64,000 nucleotides of DNA from Odobenus rosmarus divergens (GCF_000321225.1 NW_004450480.1:4810111-4874110); one strand, 5' to 3'. Counted from the stretch's first letter, positions 10,336-21,448 are shown. Translations and numbers: made by a program. The notes: generated by a model from the letters alone, not told the origin.

Positions 10336-10855
10336 AGAGAGAGATAGGATTTATTTATGTTGGACTCTGAATGATGGGTAAAATTTAGAAGTGCAGAGAA
10401 AGGAATGATTTAAAAGGAAAAAAGCACTTTCTGGGTAGAGGGAACAGTGAGCATGCATGTGTGAAAGAAGGAAACATAGCTTATTAGGGGAATATTCATC
10501 TAGTGTAACTTGAGGAGATGTAGTGGGAAAGGTCAACAAAGCATGGAGCAGGAGGTATAAGCAGATAAGCAGCTCTATTCCAGGATGCAGAGTAGGGGGT
10601 GGAATCGTTCTGGAAGCTAGAGAACAGAAATGAGATTCCTTCAGTGTTTGGTCTTTTAGCAAGTTCCAATTATGAGTATCAGTGCCATTTCTCACTAAAG
10701 AGAAAACTCCCAGGATTTTACTAATTTGTCCATTAAAAAATTTTGCAGCACCTCATCAACAAAATAACTCAACGGTGGGAAAGAAGTTTAGATAATTTTC
10801 TGGGCACACAGAATTTCCCCTTGACTCTGGTTATCAAGCCCTAATAGTAAGAATA
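10336..10855. other. Spacer, nothing recognised
   Basis: No recognisable element. A minus-strand open frame of 114 codons (10351-10695) has no motif and is not called. Confidence 0.5.
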
Positions 10856-10857
10856 GA

Positions 10858-11190
10858 GTGGGTTTTGCTGCAGTAATACCAACTCCCAAATCTCAGTGGC
10901 TTAGGAAAACAAAGGTTTACTTCTTACTCACACCTGATGTCCACTGAAGGTGAACGGAGAGGTTCTGTCCACTGAAGGTGAACAGAGAGGTTCTGCTCAG
11001 CAGGAGAATTTCAAAGAAGTGAGTATTGGCAATTAGTGTTTCCACGTAGAAGTAAGTGGTTATCTTGGCTCACATTTCACTGGCCAAAGAAAACTTCTGG
11101 ATGTGCTTAACTTGAAGAAGGCAGGAAAATGCAATCCCTTCCTGAGCTGAAACAATGGAGAATGGCTCCAATGTCTGCCACAGTCTTTTT
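10858..11190 (-). mobile_element. Ancient mammalian LTR-like repeat (MaLR/ERVL type)
   Basis: GGTTTTGCTGCAGTAATACCAACTCCCAAATCTCAGTGGCTTAGGAAAACAAAGGTTTACTTCT is the complement of a common repeat that ends ...AATAAACYTTTATTGTGTTAAGCCACTGAGATTTTGGG. The far end reads TGTCTGCCACAGTC. I know the family by sequence but not surely by name. Related copies appear at 15610-16045 and 30505-30950. Confidence 0.65.
10938..10993 (+). repeat. 28-bp tandem duplication inside the LTR-like repeat
   Basis: TGTCCACTGAAGGTGAACGG... at 10938-10965 is followed by the same 28 bases at 10966-10993 with one mismatch. The consensus of the host repeat has no such duplication as far as I recall, so it is a private and probably recent event. 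Confidence 0.9.
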
Positions 11191-11269
11191 GTGTGGTTAC
11201 CACAAGATTACATCCTCATTGTAGTACTATTATACATAACCCTCTAAAATATTCCCCAAGATTATTTTG

Positions 11270-11353
11270 CTTATTGAGTGTTTAATCTGTGCTTGGTACT
11301 GCGCTGGTCTTTGTATGTGAATTTTCTCATTGAATTCCTACAAAAATTCTCTG
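11270..11353 (-). mobile_element. MIR SINE, 3' half (split element)
   Basis: TTATTGAGTGTTTAATCTGTGCTTGGTACTGCGCTGG ... TTTTCTCATTGAATTCCTACAAAAATTCTCTGA is the complement of the MIR 3' half. The remainder resumes at about 11618. The two parts are collinear, with 264 bases of unrelated sequence between them. Confidence 0.75.
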
Positions 11354-11617
11354 ATTTTGGTTTTAGCGTCTTACTGGCTGTGCCATTCCTGGCATTTGTG
11401 TTCTTCCTCCCAGGATGCAAAAGGCTGCCTCTGGATGGTTGGGCATTAGATGCTGTTTCAGGAGATTCTGAAAGGTTACTGGATGAGCCGGGGAGGATGG
11501 ACACTGGACCTCCAGCTGCTGTTACTGCTTACCACCATGGCCACCATCTGCAGACTCATGAATCCTCATGTTTTCAACACTCTCTACATGCGAGACAGGG
11601 TGCTCTGCACGTGTGAG
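11354..11617. other. Unidentified insert within a MIR
   Basis: About 264 bases separate the two halves of a MIR exactly where the consensus is continuous. The insert has CpGs (TAGCGTC, GAGCCGGGG, ATGCGAGAC, CACGTG) and balanced base composition. The stretch TTTGTGTTCTTCCTCCCAGGATGC looks like a splice acceptor, but no matching exon can be argued. Open frames run through it (11278-11616 and 11450-11701 plus; 11271-11504 minus) without motifs. No clear target duplication was found. Confidence 0.4.
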
Positions 11618-11795
11618 GCAGGGACTGTTATTTTGCCTATTTTACAAATGAGACACCAAGGTTCAGGGAGATTGCATTTTGACCCAAGGTCACACAGCTA
11701 GTAAGTGGCAGAGTTGGGGATTCAACCTAAGTCCAGCTTACACCAGAACTGGTATTCCTAATAACCATGCTATACTACTAGAGGGGCTAGATGGG
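11618..11795 (-). mobile_element. MIR SINE, 5' part (split element)
   Basis: GGCAGGGACTGTTATTTTGCC, CATTTTACAAATGAGACACCAAGG and CCAAGGTCACACAGCTAGTAAGTGGCAGAGTTGGGGATTCAA are near-consensus MIR in complement, ending at ACCATGCTATACTAC, which is the MIR 5' terminus. This is one of the best preserved MIR cores in the window. Confidence 0.92.
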
Positions 11796-12971
11796 AAGAA
11801 AAAACAGATGAGAATTTGGGTTATAATCATGAGGTTTAATGGAAATAAATGTCGAAAACACTAGAGAAATGAATGCCAATCTAGAATATGAGAATTGAGA
11901 ATGGGAAAAAAAGAGATTTAAAATGTTTTATAGGCATGAAATTTGAAACACTAGGAAATTAATAGAGTGTAAGAGAAAGAGAGGACATGAAAATGAGAAT
12001 GGGTGTGACACATATAGCTGGGGAAAGGAATGAAAGGAAGATCTGACTTGTGTGTACAGGTGGGGAAATACATTCATTGGTTGGGTTTATCGAACTTTGT
12101 ACACAAATGGGATATTTGTGTAAAAATAGCCATTCATTGAGGATGTGAAAAACACAGATCTATGGCAGGTATTCTAGATATATAATAAATAAAATCAGTT
12201 TCATATATGTTTAGAAATGCATGGATCTAAAAGATACAGATTTGGGCTTCATTGACTTGTTCATTAAAATATGTATTTAGGACCTTCCAAAGCATGTGAT
12301 AGGTAAAGTAGAGGGGGTAGAAGAATTCAGAAAAATAAACATGATCATCAAAGGGAGAGTAAAAGAGAAGGTAAAAAGACCAGATCTGAGGGCATGCCGA
12401 TATTAAGGGATATAGAAGGGAGGAAGAGGAATTTGAAAAGGAGTGGTTGTCAAGGAGGGAAGGACCTAGAACAACACAAAGTCCCAAAATTTGATGCACG
12501 AGAAAGATTTCAGGAAGAAAATCACGAGTGCTTGGTCGGGCCAAACACTACAGAGATGTCAAGAGTGTATTCACAGATGTGTTTGGGAGGAATGAGAGAT
12601 GGGCGAAGGTAGAGAAAGTTCATAGGTATATTCTTTTAAGAAGCATGGCAGGAGGGAGAAAGCAAGAAGATTCTGGTCCTTGAGAGGTCATGGAGACACA
12701 GGAGGATTTTTAGGGTAAGTTTACCAAAAGGGGCTAGTGAAGAGAGAGAGAATCTAGAAGTAAGGGGTGGGGTTGGGGAGGTGGGTATTTTACTGGATTG
12801 TGTTAGGTGGGAAAAAATGGGGTGAGGGCCAAGGACAGTGCCTTGTGTGACTTTTTCCAGCAAGCTTTTCAGCTTAAGAGAACCAGCAGCAAATATTGGG
12901 AAGGACTCAGAATTAGAGATGAGTTATCACGACTTATTTGGGAAACAAGGTAGTGAGGGACTCCAGAGATA
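11796..12971. other. Mostly unique sequence, purine-rich in part
   Basis: No gene recognised. 11860-12000 and 12600-12830 are rich in A/G (GAGAGAGAGAATC, GGGGTGGGGTTGGGGAGGTGGG). Open frames of 60-105 codons show no family features. Confidence 0.55.
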
Positions 12972-13427
12972 GTGTATTTGTTTCCTAAGGCTGCCTTTAC
13001 AAAGTCCCAGGAACAAGTGTGGTAAAACAATATAAATTTATTCTCTCTCAGTGCTGGGGGCTGAAGTATGAAATCAAGGTGTTAGCAGAGCCATACTCTC
13101 TCTGAAGACTTTAGGCGAGGCTCCTTCCTTGCCTTTATCTTCTGGTGGTTGCCAGCAATCCTTAGCATTTCTTGCTTCGTGGCAACAAGACTAAAATCTC
13201 TGCCTCCGTGTTCACATGGCTTTCTTCCCTGAATGTCTGTTGGTACCTCTGTATTTCTCTCTTCTTGTAAGGACACCGGTCCTGGATTTATGTTCACCCC
13301 TCGTCCAACATGGCCTCATTTTAACTTGATTACATCTGTAAAGACCCTATTTCACAATCTGTAAGGTCACAGTCTGAGACTTCATGTTCACATGATTTTA
13401 GAGGAACATGATTCAACCCAGCACAGG
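12972..13427 (-). mobile_element. MLT1 (ERVL-MaLR) LTR, antisense
   Basis: Complement of MLT1: TTGTTTCCTAAGGCTGCC, ATAAATTTATTCTCTCTCAGTGCTGGGGGCTG, ATCAAGGTGTTAGCAGAGCC, CTTCTGGTGGTTGCCAGCAATCCTTAGCATT, CTCTTCTTGTAAGGACACCGGTC, TGATTACATCTGTAAAGACCCTATTT and AACATGATTCAACCCAGCACA appear in the right order. It is nearly full length at about 455 bp and has no internal retroviral sequence beside it, so a solo LTR. Confidence 0.92.
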
Positions 13428-13516
13428 TAGTAAGAGCATCCTTGAAATGATGATTGTAGAATACAGACTGAAGAGTGAAGAAGTTACAAAGGAAATGATG
13501 AATAATAATAACCATG
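13428..13516. other. Short spacer before the minisatellite
   Basis: Unique sequence ending in a short (AAT)n stretch, AATAATAATAACCATG, which directly abuts the 26-bp array. Confidence 0.5.
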
Positions 13517-13755
13517 TGGGGTTAAAGGACCAACGAGGAGTCTGGGGTTAAAGGACCAATGAGGAGTCTGGGGTTAAAGGACCAGCGAGGGGTCTGGGGT
13601 TAAAGGACCAGCGAGGGGTCTGGGGTTAAAGGACCAGCGAGGGGTCTGGGGTTAAAGGACGAGGGGTCTGGGGTTAAAGGACCAGCGAGGGGTCTGGGGT
13701 TAAAGGACCAGCGAGGGGTCTGGGGTTAAAGGACCAGCGAGGGGTCTGGGGTTAA
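13517..13755 (+). repeat. 26-bp G-rich minisatellite, nine copies
   Basis: Nine consecutive units begin TGGGGTTAAAGGACC. Eight are 26 bp long; the sixth lacks four bases after GGAC and is 22 bp. A partial tenth unit (TGGGGTTAA) closes the array. Units 1-2 differ from the rest (CAACGAGGAG, CAATGAGGAG) whereas units 3-5 and 7-9 are identical (CAGCGAGGGG). That is the pattern of recent homogenisation from one side. Each unit supplies two GGGG runs, so G-quadruplex formation is possible. Confidence 0.97.
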
Positions 13756-13996
13756 GAGAAGCAGGAGGTTGAGGGTTTTACCCACTGAAAGAAGTTTCAG
13801 AATTAGAGACTCTGGAGGTTAGGCACTTCGTCCACGGTAGAGAGTGGAAGGACGTAAGTTCTTCATGGATCCCTATAGTCTCCTTATCCTGCTCAATAGA
13901 AAGATAATATGCAAAGACCAAAGCTTCACGAAGAAGAAACAAAACAGATCAGAATGTTCACTTTTGTGCTAACCACCGTATTCTTACAGCACATAC
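13756..13996. other. Spacer, nothing recognised
   Basis: Unique sequence with no open frame or repeat of note, between the minisatellite and an L2 fragment. Confidence 0.5.
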
Positions 13997-14165
13997 CCAT
14001 TTATTCATTCATTCTACAAACATTTATGGAATGCTTACCATTCATCATAAATTATTCTAGGTTCTGGGGTTACAGTAGTGAAACAAACAAACAAACAAAC
14101 AGTTTAAAACAAATACCTTTATTCCTGCCCTTATAAAGATTGCATCCTGTGGGGAAAAAGACAAT
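13997..14165 (-). mobile_element. L2 LINE 3' end, antisense
   Basis: TTATTCATTCATTCTACAAACATTTATGGAATGCTTACC, TAGGTTCTGGGGTTACAGTAGTGAA and ATTCCTGCCCTTATAAAGATTGCATCCTGTGGGG are the complement of the L2 3' end. An (AAAC)n expansion at 14081-14100 sits within it. Confidence 0.85.
14081..14100 (+). repeat. (AAAC)5 microsatellite
   Basis: Five perfect AAAC units embedded in the antisense L2 fragment, where the L2 complement reads GTGAACAAAACAGAC; a small local expansion of that motif. Confidence 0.9.
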
Positions 14166-15011
14166 AAGGCAATGTATAAATAGAGAGACTATGTCTCCTG
14201 TTCTCTCATAGAGGAAATACACCTCAGCCCTAAAGCTTAGCAACTGCCTTGATCTTGTGTATGTGAATGAGCTCTTGTCTTTGTAAAGCAGATTTTGAGA
14301 AATCTTTGTGCAATTCTCTTCTGTGTCTAGAGAGAGTTAAAATATGGCTGGTGCCACAATGAATAAATAAACTGGTCAAGAAATCCTTCAGAAATACACA
14401 CACATGGAGAGGTGGGAGAGTAAGAGAAAGCAGGACAAAATCTTAGTAATTTTCTTAGTAACATACGGTATGGTATACTTTCATCCTTTGCATCTTAGGT
14501 CCACGTCCTGTCCACGGAATCAGAGCATTAAATTGGCATTGGCCAATTGACCCTCCCTGTGTTTGTTGAGAAGCTTTCCTTCTGCGAATACTGGGGGACA
14601 GCAGCTACTGACTCATACCACAGATACTGGGCACCCCCTTGCAGAGAAGGCACTGGCATGTGATGTAGCCTCAAATAGAAGCAACCAGGCATGGTTTGAT
14701 GGTTTTTTCAGGATCAAGTTCTGAGAGCAGAAGTCGCAATGATACAATCACACTGTTCTAGTCAGTGGTGGTACCACTTCTTGCCTCTGATCCGTCTCCA
14801 GTGTGGATCTGGGTGTTGCCCCGGTTGTTTGATTTCTAGTTCTGTCATGCTCTCAATAATTTTCTAACTTCCTGTGTGTTAATCTTTTAGAATAAATTTT
14901 TTTTCTGCTTTAATCTGTTCACTATCAGCTTCATTTGCTTACATCTAAGAAAAGTAACTGACATATTAAGTTTCTAGGGATATTTTTCACTTGTTTTGTA
15001 TTTAGTGTCTC
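14166..15011. other. Unique sequence, no gene seen
   Basis: About 850 bases with no recognised repeat or gene. A T-rich stretch with TTTTTTTTCTGC lies near 14900. Confidence 0.5.
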
Positions 15012-15240
15012 TTCTGTTCAGATACTTATTGAGCACTTATTATCTGCTAGGTACTTTGATGAAAATTTGGGATGTAATGGTAAATAAGGCATATCTTGTG
15101 CCAGCTCTTGGAAAATTCATAGTTTAGGGTAGAAGGCAGATAAGTAAGGGGGCAATTTCAATAAGAGGGAGGGGAGCTCATTTAGGTGCTTGGGGTTAGA
15201 GAAAGCAGGGTCCATATCCTGAAGAAAAGAAATTTTAAGA
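15012..15240 (-). mobile_element. L2 LINE 3' end, antisense
   Basis: TACTTATTGAGCACTTATTATCTGCTAGGTACTTTGATG, GGGATGTAATGGTAAATAAGGC and TCATAGTTTAGGGTAGAAGGCAGATAAGTAA follow the complement of the L2 3' end. A G10 run lies immediately after, at about 15251-15260. Confidence 0.8.
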
Positions 15241-15609
15241 ACTAGGTGGTGGGGGGGGGGAGTGTCTTAACCTAGCAAAGAAATGAAGTGGACTATGAGC
15301 CACCCTGGAAACCCATGCAAACACCACCTCACATGGAGTCCAGACCAGCAGACATCAGAATGTCGACTAATTCCAGATCCCTTTTCTGGTGGGGCAGAAG
15401 CTCCTAATATTGTGTCAGAAGGGGGTCTTATTAATGCTGGGACTCGGTCTGCTGGTAGTCGGTTTTCACCCTAACATTTATGTTTATCAGATACTGCTAC
15501 TACTATTAGTAATGTGGGTTTACATGGATTGAACAATAACCACCTGCCAGGGAGAAATATGTGTGACTTCACTTGATCATCTGAGGAGTTTGAGATAGGT
15601 TCTACTAGA
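15241..15609. other. Unassigned sequence with a G10 run
   Basis: Starts with a ten-base G run. The stretch 15283-15474 stays open for 63 codons and has a mid-repeat look (CACCTCACATGGAGTCCAG, CTTTTCTGGTGGGGCAGAAG), but I cannot name a family. Confidence 0.45.
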
Positions 15610-16045
15610 CTTCTAAAACTTCCCACCTTCATCTATCTTTTATATTCCTGGGCCCCTGCAAGATGACATTTCCCAGCCTCCGTTGCAGTTAAGTGCAGTC
15701 ATGTGACTATGTCCAGGCTAATGGAATCTGAGCGGAAGTAATATGAGCAGTCAAGCTTATAGCTGTAAGGCCATGGGCAAGCTTCCTTGATGCTCTGTAT
15801 CCCTGTTAACAAACCATAACCCATGGAAACCCAGTCTATGCTCTGCAGGTAAAATCAAAGTTTTAGGGAAGAGCAGAGCAACATGAATGGAGTCATTTGG
15901 GTGACTGTACTGAATAGGGTCACCCACCCATCTGGAGTGTTTCCTTCAGACTCTGATATATAGAAGATGTAAACTTCTATAGCAGTTAAGTAAGCCACTG
16001 GGTTAATGCCAGGTCTTTGTGATAGTAGCCTCAACTCAGGCTGCA
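15610..16045 (+). mobile_element. Ancient mammalian LTR-like repeat (MaLR/ERVL type)
   Basis: GACATTTCCCAGCCTCCGTTGCAGTTAAGTGCAGTCATGTGACTATGTCCAGGCTAATGGAATCTGAGCGGAAGTAATATG is the sense form of the repeat seen in complement at 10858-11190. The end (ACTTCTATAGCAGTTAAGTAAGCCACTGGG) fits its 3' terminus. The middle is diverged. Confidence 0.7.
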
Positions 16046-18446
16046 TTAATATCCTGCCCGCATTCTGGTTCTGACAGGTGTCACTACTGCTCAGATGTAT
16101 ACGAGCATCCTGGGCTCACAGAGAGATGGGCTCACCCTCCTCACTTCCCACACATAACAAACACATGAGTCCGATCCGCTCGCCTGCAGATTTCCTGCTC
16201 TCCAACACTCTGCTCTCCTTGCGTCAGGACTGGCCAGCTCACGGAGACTAAGCGTTACAGCATTTGCTATTGTGTGAAATCCCAAGGAGTCCAGAGACAA
16301 ATGTTCTCCACAATATCGCTAACCTGGAGACTACCTATAGTTAGGAAGTTAGGCTGTAGCCAACAGGCTAAGTGAAAGGAAAAGACGATTGAAAGTGTTG
16401 CCGTGAGAAATGGAAGAGGGCTCGTTAATAAGAACATGCACCGTTTGTTGAGCAGTACCAACAGATTTTTGGCAAAGAGATTTACTTCAGAGAAGAAGGG
16501 AAGTGCCTGTGGTTGTGGGATGGGGGGCAGACTGCTGACACACAGATGTGAGAACAAGATGCCCGCACCAGCTGAGTACTAAAGAAAGTTATCACAACTA
16601 TCAATTTTCTATTTTTGTTTTAGTAATTTATCAGTTAGAATTATCATACTGCGAGAGCCTCATAATAGAGACTGCAGTTTTGAAGATGCAAGAACCAGTT
16701 TTAGCAAATGTTCTTAATAGACACACAGGCTCACACTCAATATGTGAAGAGAAACCACACAAAGGACACAAGTCAACTCTGTGTGTTTTGTGCATCTGTG
16801 GGCCCCCATTACTTGGGCTTCAAATTATTCCTGTTCATGAAGAACAGGTGTTTGAAATAAAATCAAGGGGAAAACCACTATGAATTCAGCTCCTCTGAAG
16901 ACATTGCAAGAATTTCTAAAATTACTCTTCTTAGACAAATTGTTCCCACAAGTCCAGACGATTTTTTATCTTGAAGGTGCACGGGGGATACTAAATCTTC
17001 CTGCCCACATAAACTCGTTTTCAGATGGCCGGAGATTCCATTTATCATACATGTAGGGCTTGGGATGCTCACGCCACATTAAAGGTTAAAGCTGAGAAAG
17101 TCGGGGAGACACTGTCCTGGCCTAGTGTAGGGAGGCTGTGTCCAAAGACACTGGGGGTGCTTTTCTACTTAGCAATGCACAAAGGTGAGTCAGCTTGTTA
17201 TTGGCTTAAATAAAAAAGCCTAGAATTCAAGTGAAAACGTTTAAACTCATTTGTGTAAAAGGAGCCTTTCGAGATGAAGAGGTTACAGGATTTAAGTGTT
17301 ATTGAGCTCTAAGGGTGTGTGTGTGTATGTGTGTGCGTTTAAATTTATTTTTATATATATGTCTATTTTTTATAGGTAAGGTTTTTGTTAGATATGTACA
17401 AGTGATTTAGATGATTTTAAATTTGCAGAAACATTTTTCACTGGCTTCTGATCAAAACTATAATTTAATAAATATATTTCTCAGTGCCAGATGTCAGTGG
17501 CTGGCACCTGCTCAGGCTGATATCAAGTTTACTTTGTGGATTGGAGTTTTCTTTGGAGCTGAGGGAATTCTCTCTGCAAGAAAATCTTTCCCAGTTCTTC
17601 ATAAATATGCCAAGTGAGTTTTCTCCTGGACCAAGGAAATCAGAGTGAGTCAGACCTCAAGGAAGAAAGCCAAGTTCATTCATTAGCAACTTCATAAACA
17701 CTTTAAATGGCAAATTTATAGCTGATGTTTTGTCACAAAAGATTTTGGAAGTGTGTTCTTTTCCCACAATTAGAGCCAGTGTCATTGGTCTTAGCCTTCA
17801 GCTGATCAGATGAGAGAATGTAATCAACTCCTCAAACCTGGTGTTAGTCAAATCTAGACAACATAAATTATGAGATAAAGACATCATCTTAGATTACGTT
17901 TCAAAAATTGACAATCAAGACAGGGAAGATTAGAATTTTATCTACCAAATTAGTTGCATTCATTTCTTGAACTGAGGCTGCCAGTGTGTCAGAAATCAAA
18001 CTGATCACAGCCAAGAGATTGAAAGAAAACCTGAGAGGGAATGAAAATGCGTTCAGCCAAAGGAAGTAAATACAAATAATAATGGAAACAGACATCTTTT
18101 AGTTAATTTCTAGTAGGGAATTGCTTCTTTGCCAGGGTGCTAGGTACGTGCACATTTGTGTCAAGTCTGAACAGCTTAGAGATTCTGAATTCAGGGCTAC
18201 TAAATGCTCAGTGCTTTTGGTGTGGACAAAATGGAATTGTAGTGCGGGGTCAGAATCTTTAAGCGGTAGTGCCTTTCTTACTTCCACTCAAGGAAGGCAC
18301 TGGAGATGGTTGCAATTTTTATCCTTACATCAAGAAGTACACAGGAAAGACATTTAGAACTCAAGAAAATGGATGAGAGAATGATTTACCACTGACTCTT
18401 AAAATCAAGCCAGCCAAATCCAGGAGAACGCAAACTATCCTTCAAT
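16046..18446. other. Mostly unique sequence with a short (TG)n
   Basis: About 2.4 kb with no recognised gene. A TG-rich microsatellite (GGTGTGTGTGTGTATGTGTGTGCG) lies at 17315-17337. Open frames of 96 codons (16267-16557 minus) and 111 codons (16548-16883 plus) abut but carry no domain. The KPHKGHK run in the latter is not a C2H2 finger because the cysteine and histidine spacing is wrong. Confidence 0.55.
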
Positions 18447-18657
18447 ATTTTAAAGGTTTATTTATTTATCTGAGAGAGAGAGAGAGAGCAAGCAGGGAGG
18501 GGGCAGAGAGAGAGAGGGAGAGAAAGAATCCTCAAGCAGACTCCCTGCTCGGTGGGGAGCCTGACAAGGGGCTCCATCCCAGGACCCTGAGATTATGACC
18601 TGAGCTGAAACCAAGAGTCAGCTGCTTAACTGACTGAGCCACCCATGTTCTATCTTA
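18447..18657 (-). mobile_element. SINEC with damaged head
   Basis: Minus-strand SINEC: TGGGTGGCTCAGTCAGTTAAGCAGCTGACTCTTGG, GGTCCTGGGATGGAGCCCC, GAGTCTGCTTGAGGATTC, CT-rich end and AAATAAACC tail. The first bases are replaced by TAAGATAGAACA. CAAACTATCCTTCAAT (18431-18446) and CAAACTTTTATCCTTCAAT (18658-18676) look like the target duplication with a 3-base indel. Confidence 0.9.
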
Positions 18658-18676
18658 CAAACTTTTATCCTTCAAT

Positions 18677-19087
18677 TTTTAACTTTAGTTCTTATACAAG
18701 AAGCTCATTTTAAAAAAAAGAGGCACTATATCACTGTAAGTTATTAAGCGTATCATGATAAAATTATGGTAAAATTTTGCTTATTTCTAGTCACAGGGAC
18801 CAATGAGTTGCATTCCCTTTATTGTCCCTCTTGCCCAAACTGGATCCACTTCACTGGCTAGAGATAAGGAGAGCCTGGCTACAGACTGCAATGATTGTAG
18901 TGAATTCTACTAGCCACACTTCTGGGTGCACTAGAGCAAGGTTTTGGTTACTCTAGCCTGTTTCCTAGAGGACACTCAGGGACATGGCAAAGAGAAAGTA
19001 TGGGGAGCTCAAGGAAAGCAAGTGACTTGATAAAAGAATGAGCCTATAGGTGAATACATGGGAAATAAACCAATTTTATTGACTTGT
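18677..19087. other. Spacer, nothing recognised
   Basis: Unique sequence between a SINEC and an antisense MLT1; no open frame or RNA feature. Confidence 0.5.
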
Positions 19088-19089
19088 TA

Positions 19090-19502
19090 TATTAGTGTGC
19101 TAGGGCTTCTGTGACCAAGTACCATTGATAGGGTGGCTTAAACAACAGAAATTTATTATCTCATAGTTCTGGATTCTAGAAGTCCAAGGTCAAGGTGCTG
19201 TCAGGATTTTTTCCTTCTAAGGTCCGTGTGGGAAGATCTGTTCCAGGTCTCTCTCTTGATTTGTAGATGGCCGTGTTCTCCCTTCATCTTAGCATTGTTT
19301 CCCCTTATGTGAATCTCTGTGTCCAAATGTCCTGTTTTTATGAGAATATCAGTTATATTGGATTAGTATTCCTTCCCCCATTGATCCCATGCTAAATTGA
19401 TTACCTCTATAAAAATTCAATCTCCAAGTAAGCTCACTGTCTGAGGTGCTGGAGTTGGGACTTCCACATATAAATTTTGAGGGGATGAAATTCAACTCAT
19501 AA
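19090..19502 (-). mobile_element. MLT1 (ERVL-MaLR) LTR, antisense
   Basis: Complement of MLT1, near full length: TATTAGTGTGCTAGGGCTTCTGTGACCAAGTACC, GGGTGGCTTAAACAACAGAAATTTATTATCTCATAGTTCTGG, AGAAGTCCAAGGTCAAGGTGCTGTCAG, ending GGGATGAAATTCAACTCATAA. Better preserved at the 5' side than the copy at 12972-13427. No internal sequence adjoins it, so a solo LTR. Confidence 0.93.
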
Positions 19503-19554
19503 ACTTATTATATACATATCCAGTTGTTTGGATTTTTTTCCCCTCCTACACAAC

Positions 19555-19735
19555 CTCAAGTCATCAGAACAATTCTGCAAAGCTGGTATCATCACTTCAT
19601 TTTGTCTTCATTGAAGGCTCAGAGGAAAAAAGGAAATTCCTCTCAGTCACCAAGCTAATAAGGGAAGGAGGAAGAATTTGAAGCCAAGTCTTAATGATTC
19701 TAAGACCCTAGCCTTTCTACTCAATGATATTGTTC
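19555..19735 (-). mobile_element. MIR SINE, antisense
   Basis: TCATTTTGTCTTCATTGAAGGCTCAGAGG, CAGTCACCAAGCTAATAAGGG and GAATTTGAAGCCAAGTCTTAATGATTCTAAGACCCTAGCCTTTCTAC fit the complement of the MIR core and head at moderate divergence. Confidence 0.6.
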
Positions 19736-21284
19736 AAGCAGTGTTCCATGAGCACCACCAAATGTCAGATGCTACAACAGGCACCAAGGAATTCAGAGAT
19801 CATATAAATCCCTCTTACCTTTGAGGACCACATATTCACAGTAGGAAACATTTTATTCCATGAAGGCACAAGGACTAATCCAGTTCGTCCATAAAGTATG
19901 TAATTGAAAAGCATGCATGTAACGAACACAGGGCATTTTGGTGGGCCAAGATGTTTGATGTTTGTCATATCTTCTCCATTGCTAAGAAGTGGTTAAAAAG
20001 AGTAGAATCCTACTGGAACATATACACATTCTAGTGCAGATTATACAATTGGCAAAAATGACAGGCGCATGTTTATGAGACCTCTAAAATGGGAATGCCA
20101 GGGCAAAGATAAACATGTAGTTTGATGAGCTTATCCAAAATCTAATGATAAAAAAATCTAGAATTAATCTATTTTTAATTTCAGTAGATAGGAATGTTTT
20201 GTGTTTATGGTGTATTATTTTTAAATATATTGCTTTAGTGTTTATGGCCTCAAACAGTCAAAAACTCTGGGGAACTCTTTCTCTCCTTCCATTTTTATTT
20301 CCAACTGCCAAAGCCGTGGAGGTTGAGTGAGGATTGTTTTTATGAATAGATGCAATGAATTAGAAACAATGACTTGAGAACAATGACTTATATCTAGTGA
20401 CTTTTTCATCCTTTCCTTTCATGAAATAAACCACTGTGTATAGTATCATACTTATTCTTTCATGTTATTAAATTTCTTGTCAAAATCTTCCTTAAACCAC
20501 AGAGACGAAGATGAATTTTCCCTGAGTCTGAGCAGTTAAATTTACTTCTCTGACACACTGCAAGTTGATTTAGAGCTAATCTGTCTGCTTTTTATTGGCT
20601 CTGTGTAAAACATTGCTTTTCTTGGTTTCTTTTCTTTCACTCTTCTTTGTCTTGTAGAAATATGTAACTTCAATTGATACCATAAGAAATTAGTCTTTCT
20701 GAGAAAAATCCAGGAAGACTTTTATAACAAAAGAGAAACACGCATTACTAATATGCTTTTGGACTTCCCCCATGTAACACAGGCTGGAAATGATGACAAT
20801 CTGAGGAGAAAGAGGGGCAATAATCAATACTTGGATAGTAACTCTAACGAAAAGGAAGAACCATGATCCAAACAGCAACAGGACAACCTTCTCCACCTAC
20901 CATTTATCTGTGCTAAAGTCTGGCCTTCTGTTCCATCAAAGGTACAAATATTCAACTTAGATTCATGATACCACATTTGATTCCTCTATTGGTTTTATTA
21001 ATGAGCAGATATGTTGTAGATGTTTAGGTATAAAATGAAAGAAAATCATCAGTAATCTTGAAAAACCAGTTTGGGCTTATTAAAAACCAGTCCCAGAAAT
21101 GAATTTCATTTTCTGATATTTGCTGAGTTTGTGATGTGGGCAAATGATAGCCTGTTTCAGTGAAAGATCAGTCTTAGGCTTCCAGATTTCCTTTTGAAGA
21201 CATTTGGATTGGGTGATAGTCCAGTTAGGTGGGTTATCACTACTTTGGAAAATTATATTTAAAGTTGATTCATTTCCCTGATGC
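19736..21284. other. Unique AT-rich sequence, no gene seen
   Basis: About 1.5 kb without recognised repeats. Open frames are 60-69 codons and show no motif. Confidence 0.55.
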
Positions 21285-21448
21285 CACAATGAGATACCAC
21301 CTCACAGCAGTCAGAATGGTTAAAATTAACAAGTCAGGAAATGACATGTTGGTGAGAATGCACAGAAAGGGGAACCCTCTCACACTGCGGGTGGGAATGC
21401 AAGCTGGTACAGCCACTCTGGAAAACCGTATGGAGGTTCCTCAAAAAG

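Noticed and set aside
13517..13755. CRISPR-like array
   Set aside because: Units are contiguous 26-bp tandem repeats with no unique spacers, and the host is a mammal. It is a minisatellite.
16548..16883. Zinc-finger-like protein
   Set aside because: The string CEEKPHKGHK looked finger-like at first, but the CX2-4C...HX3-5H spacing is absent and there is no repeat of the motif.
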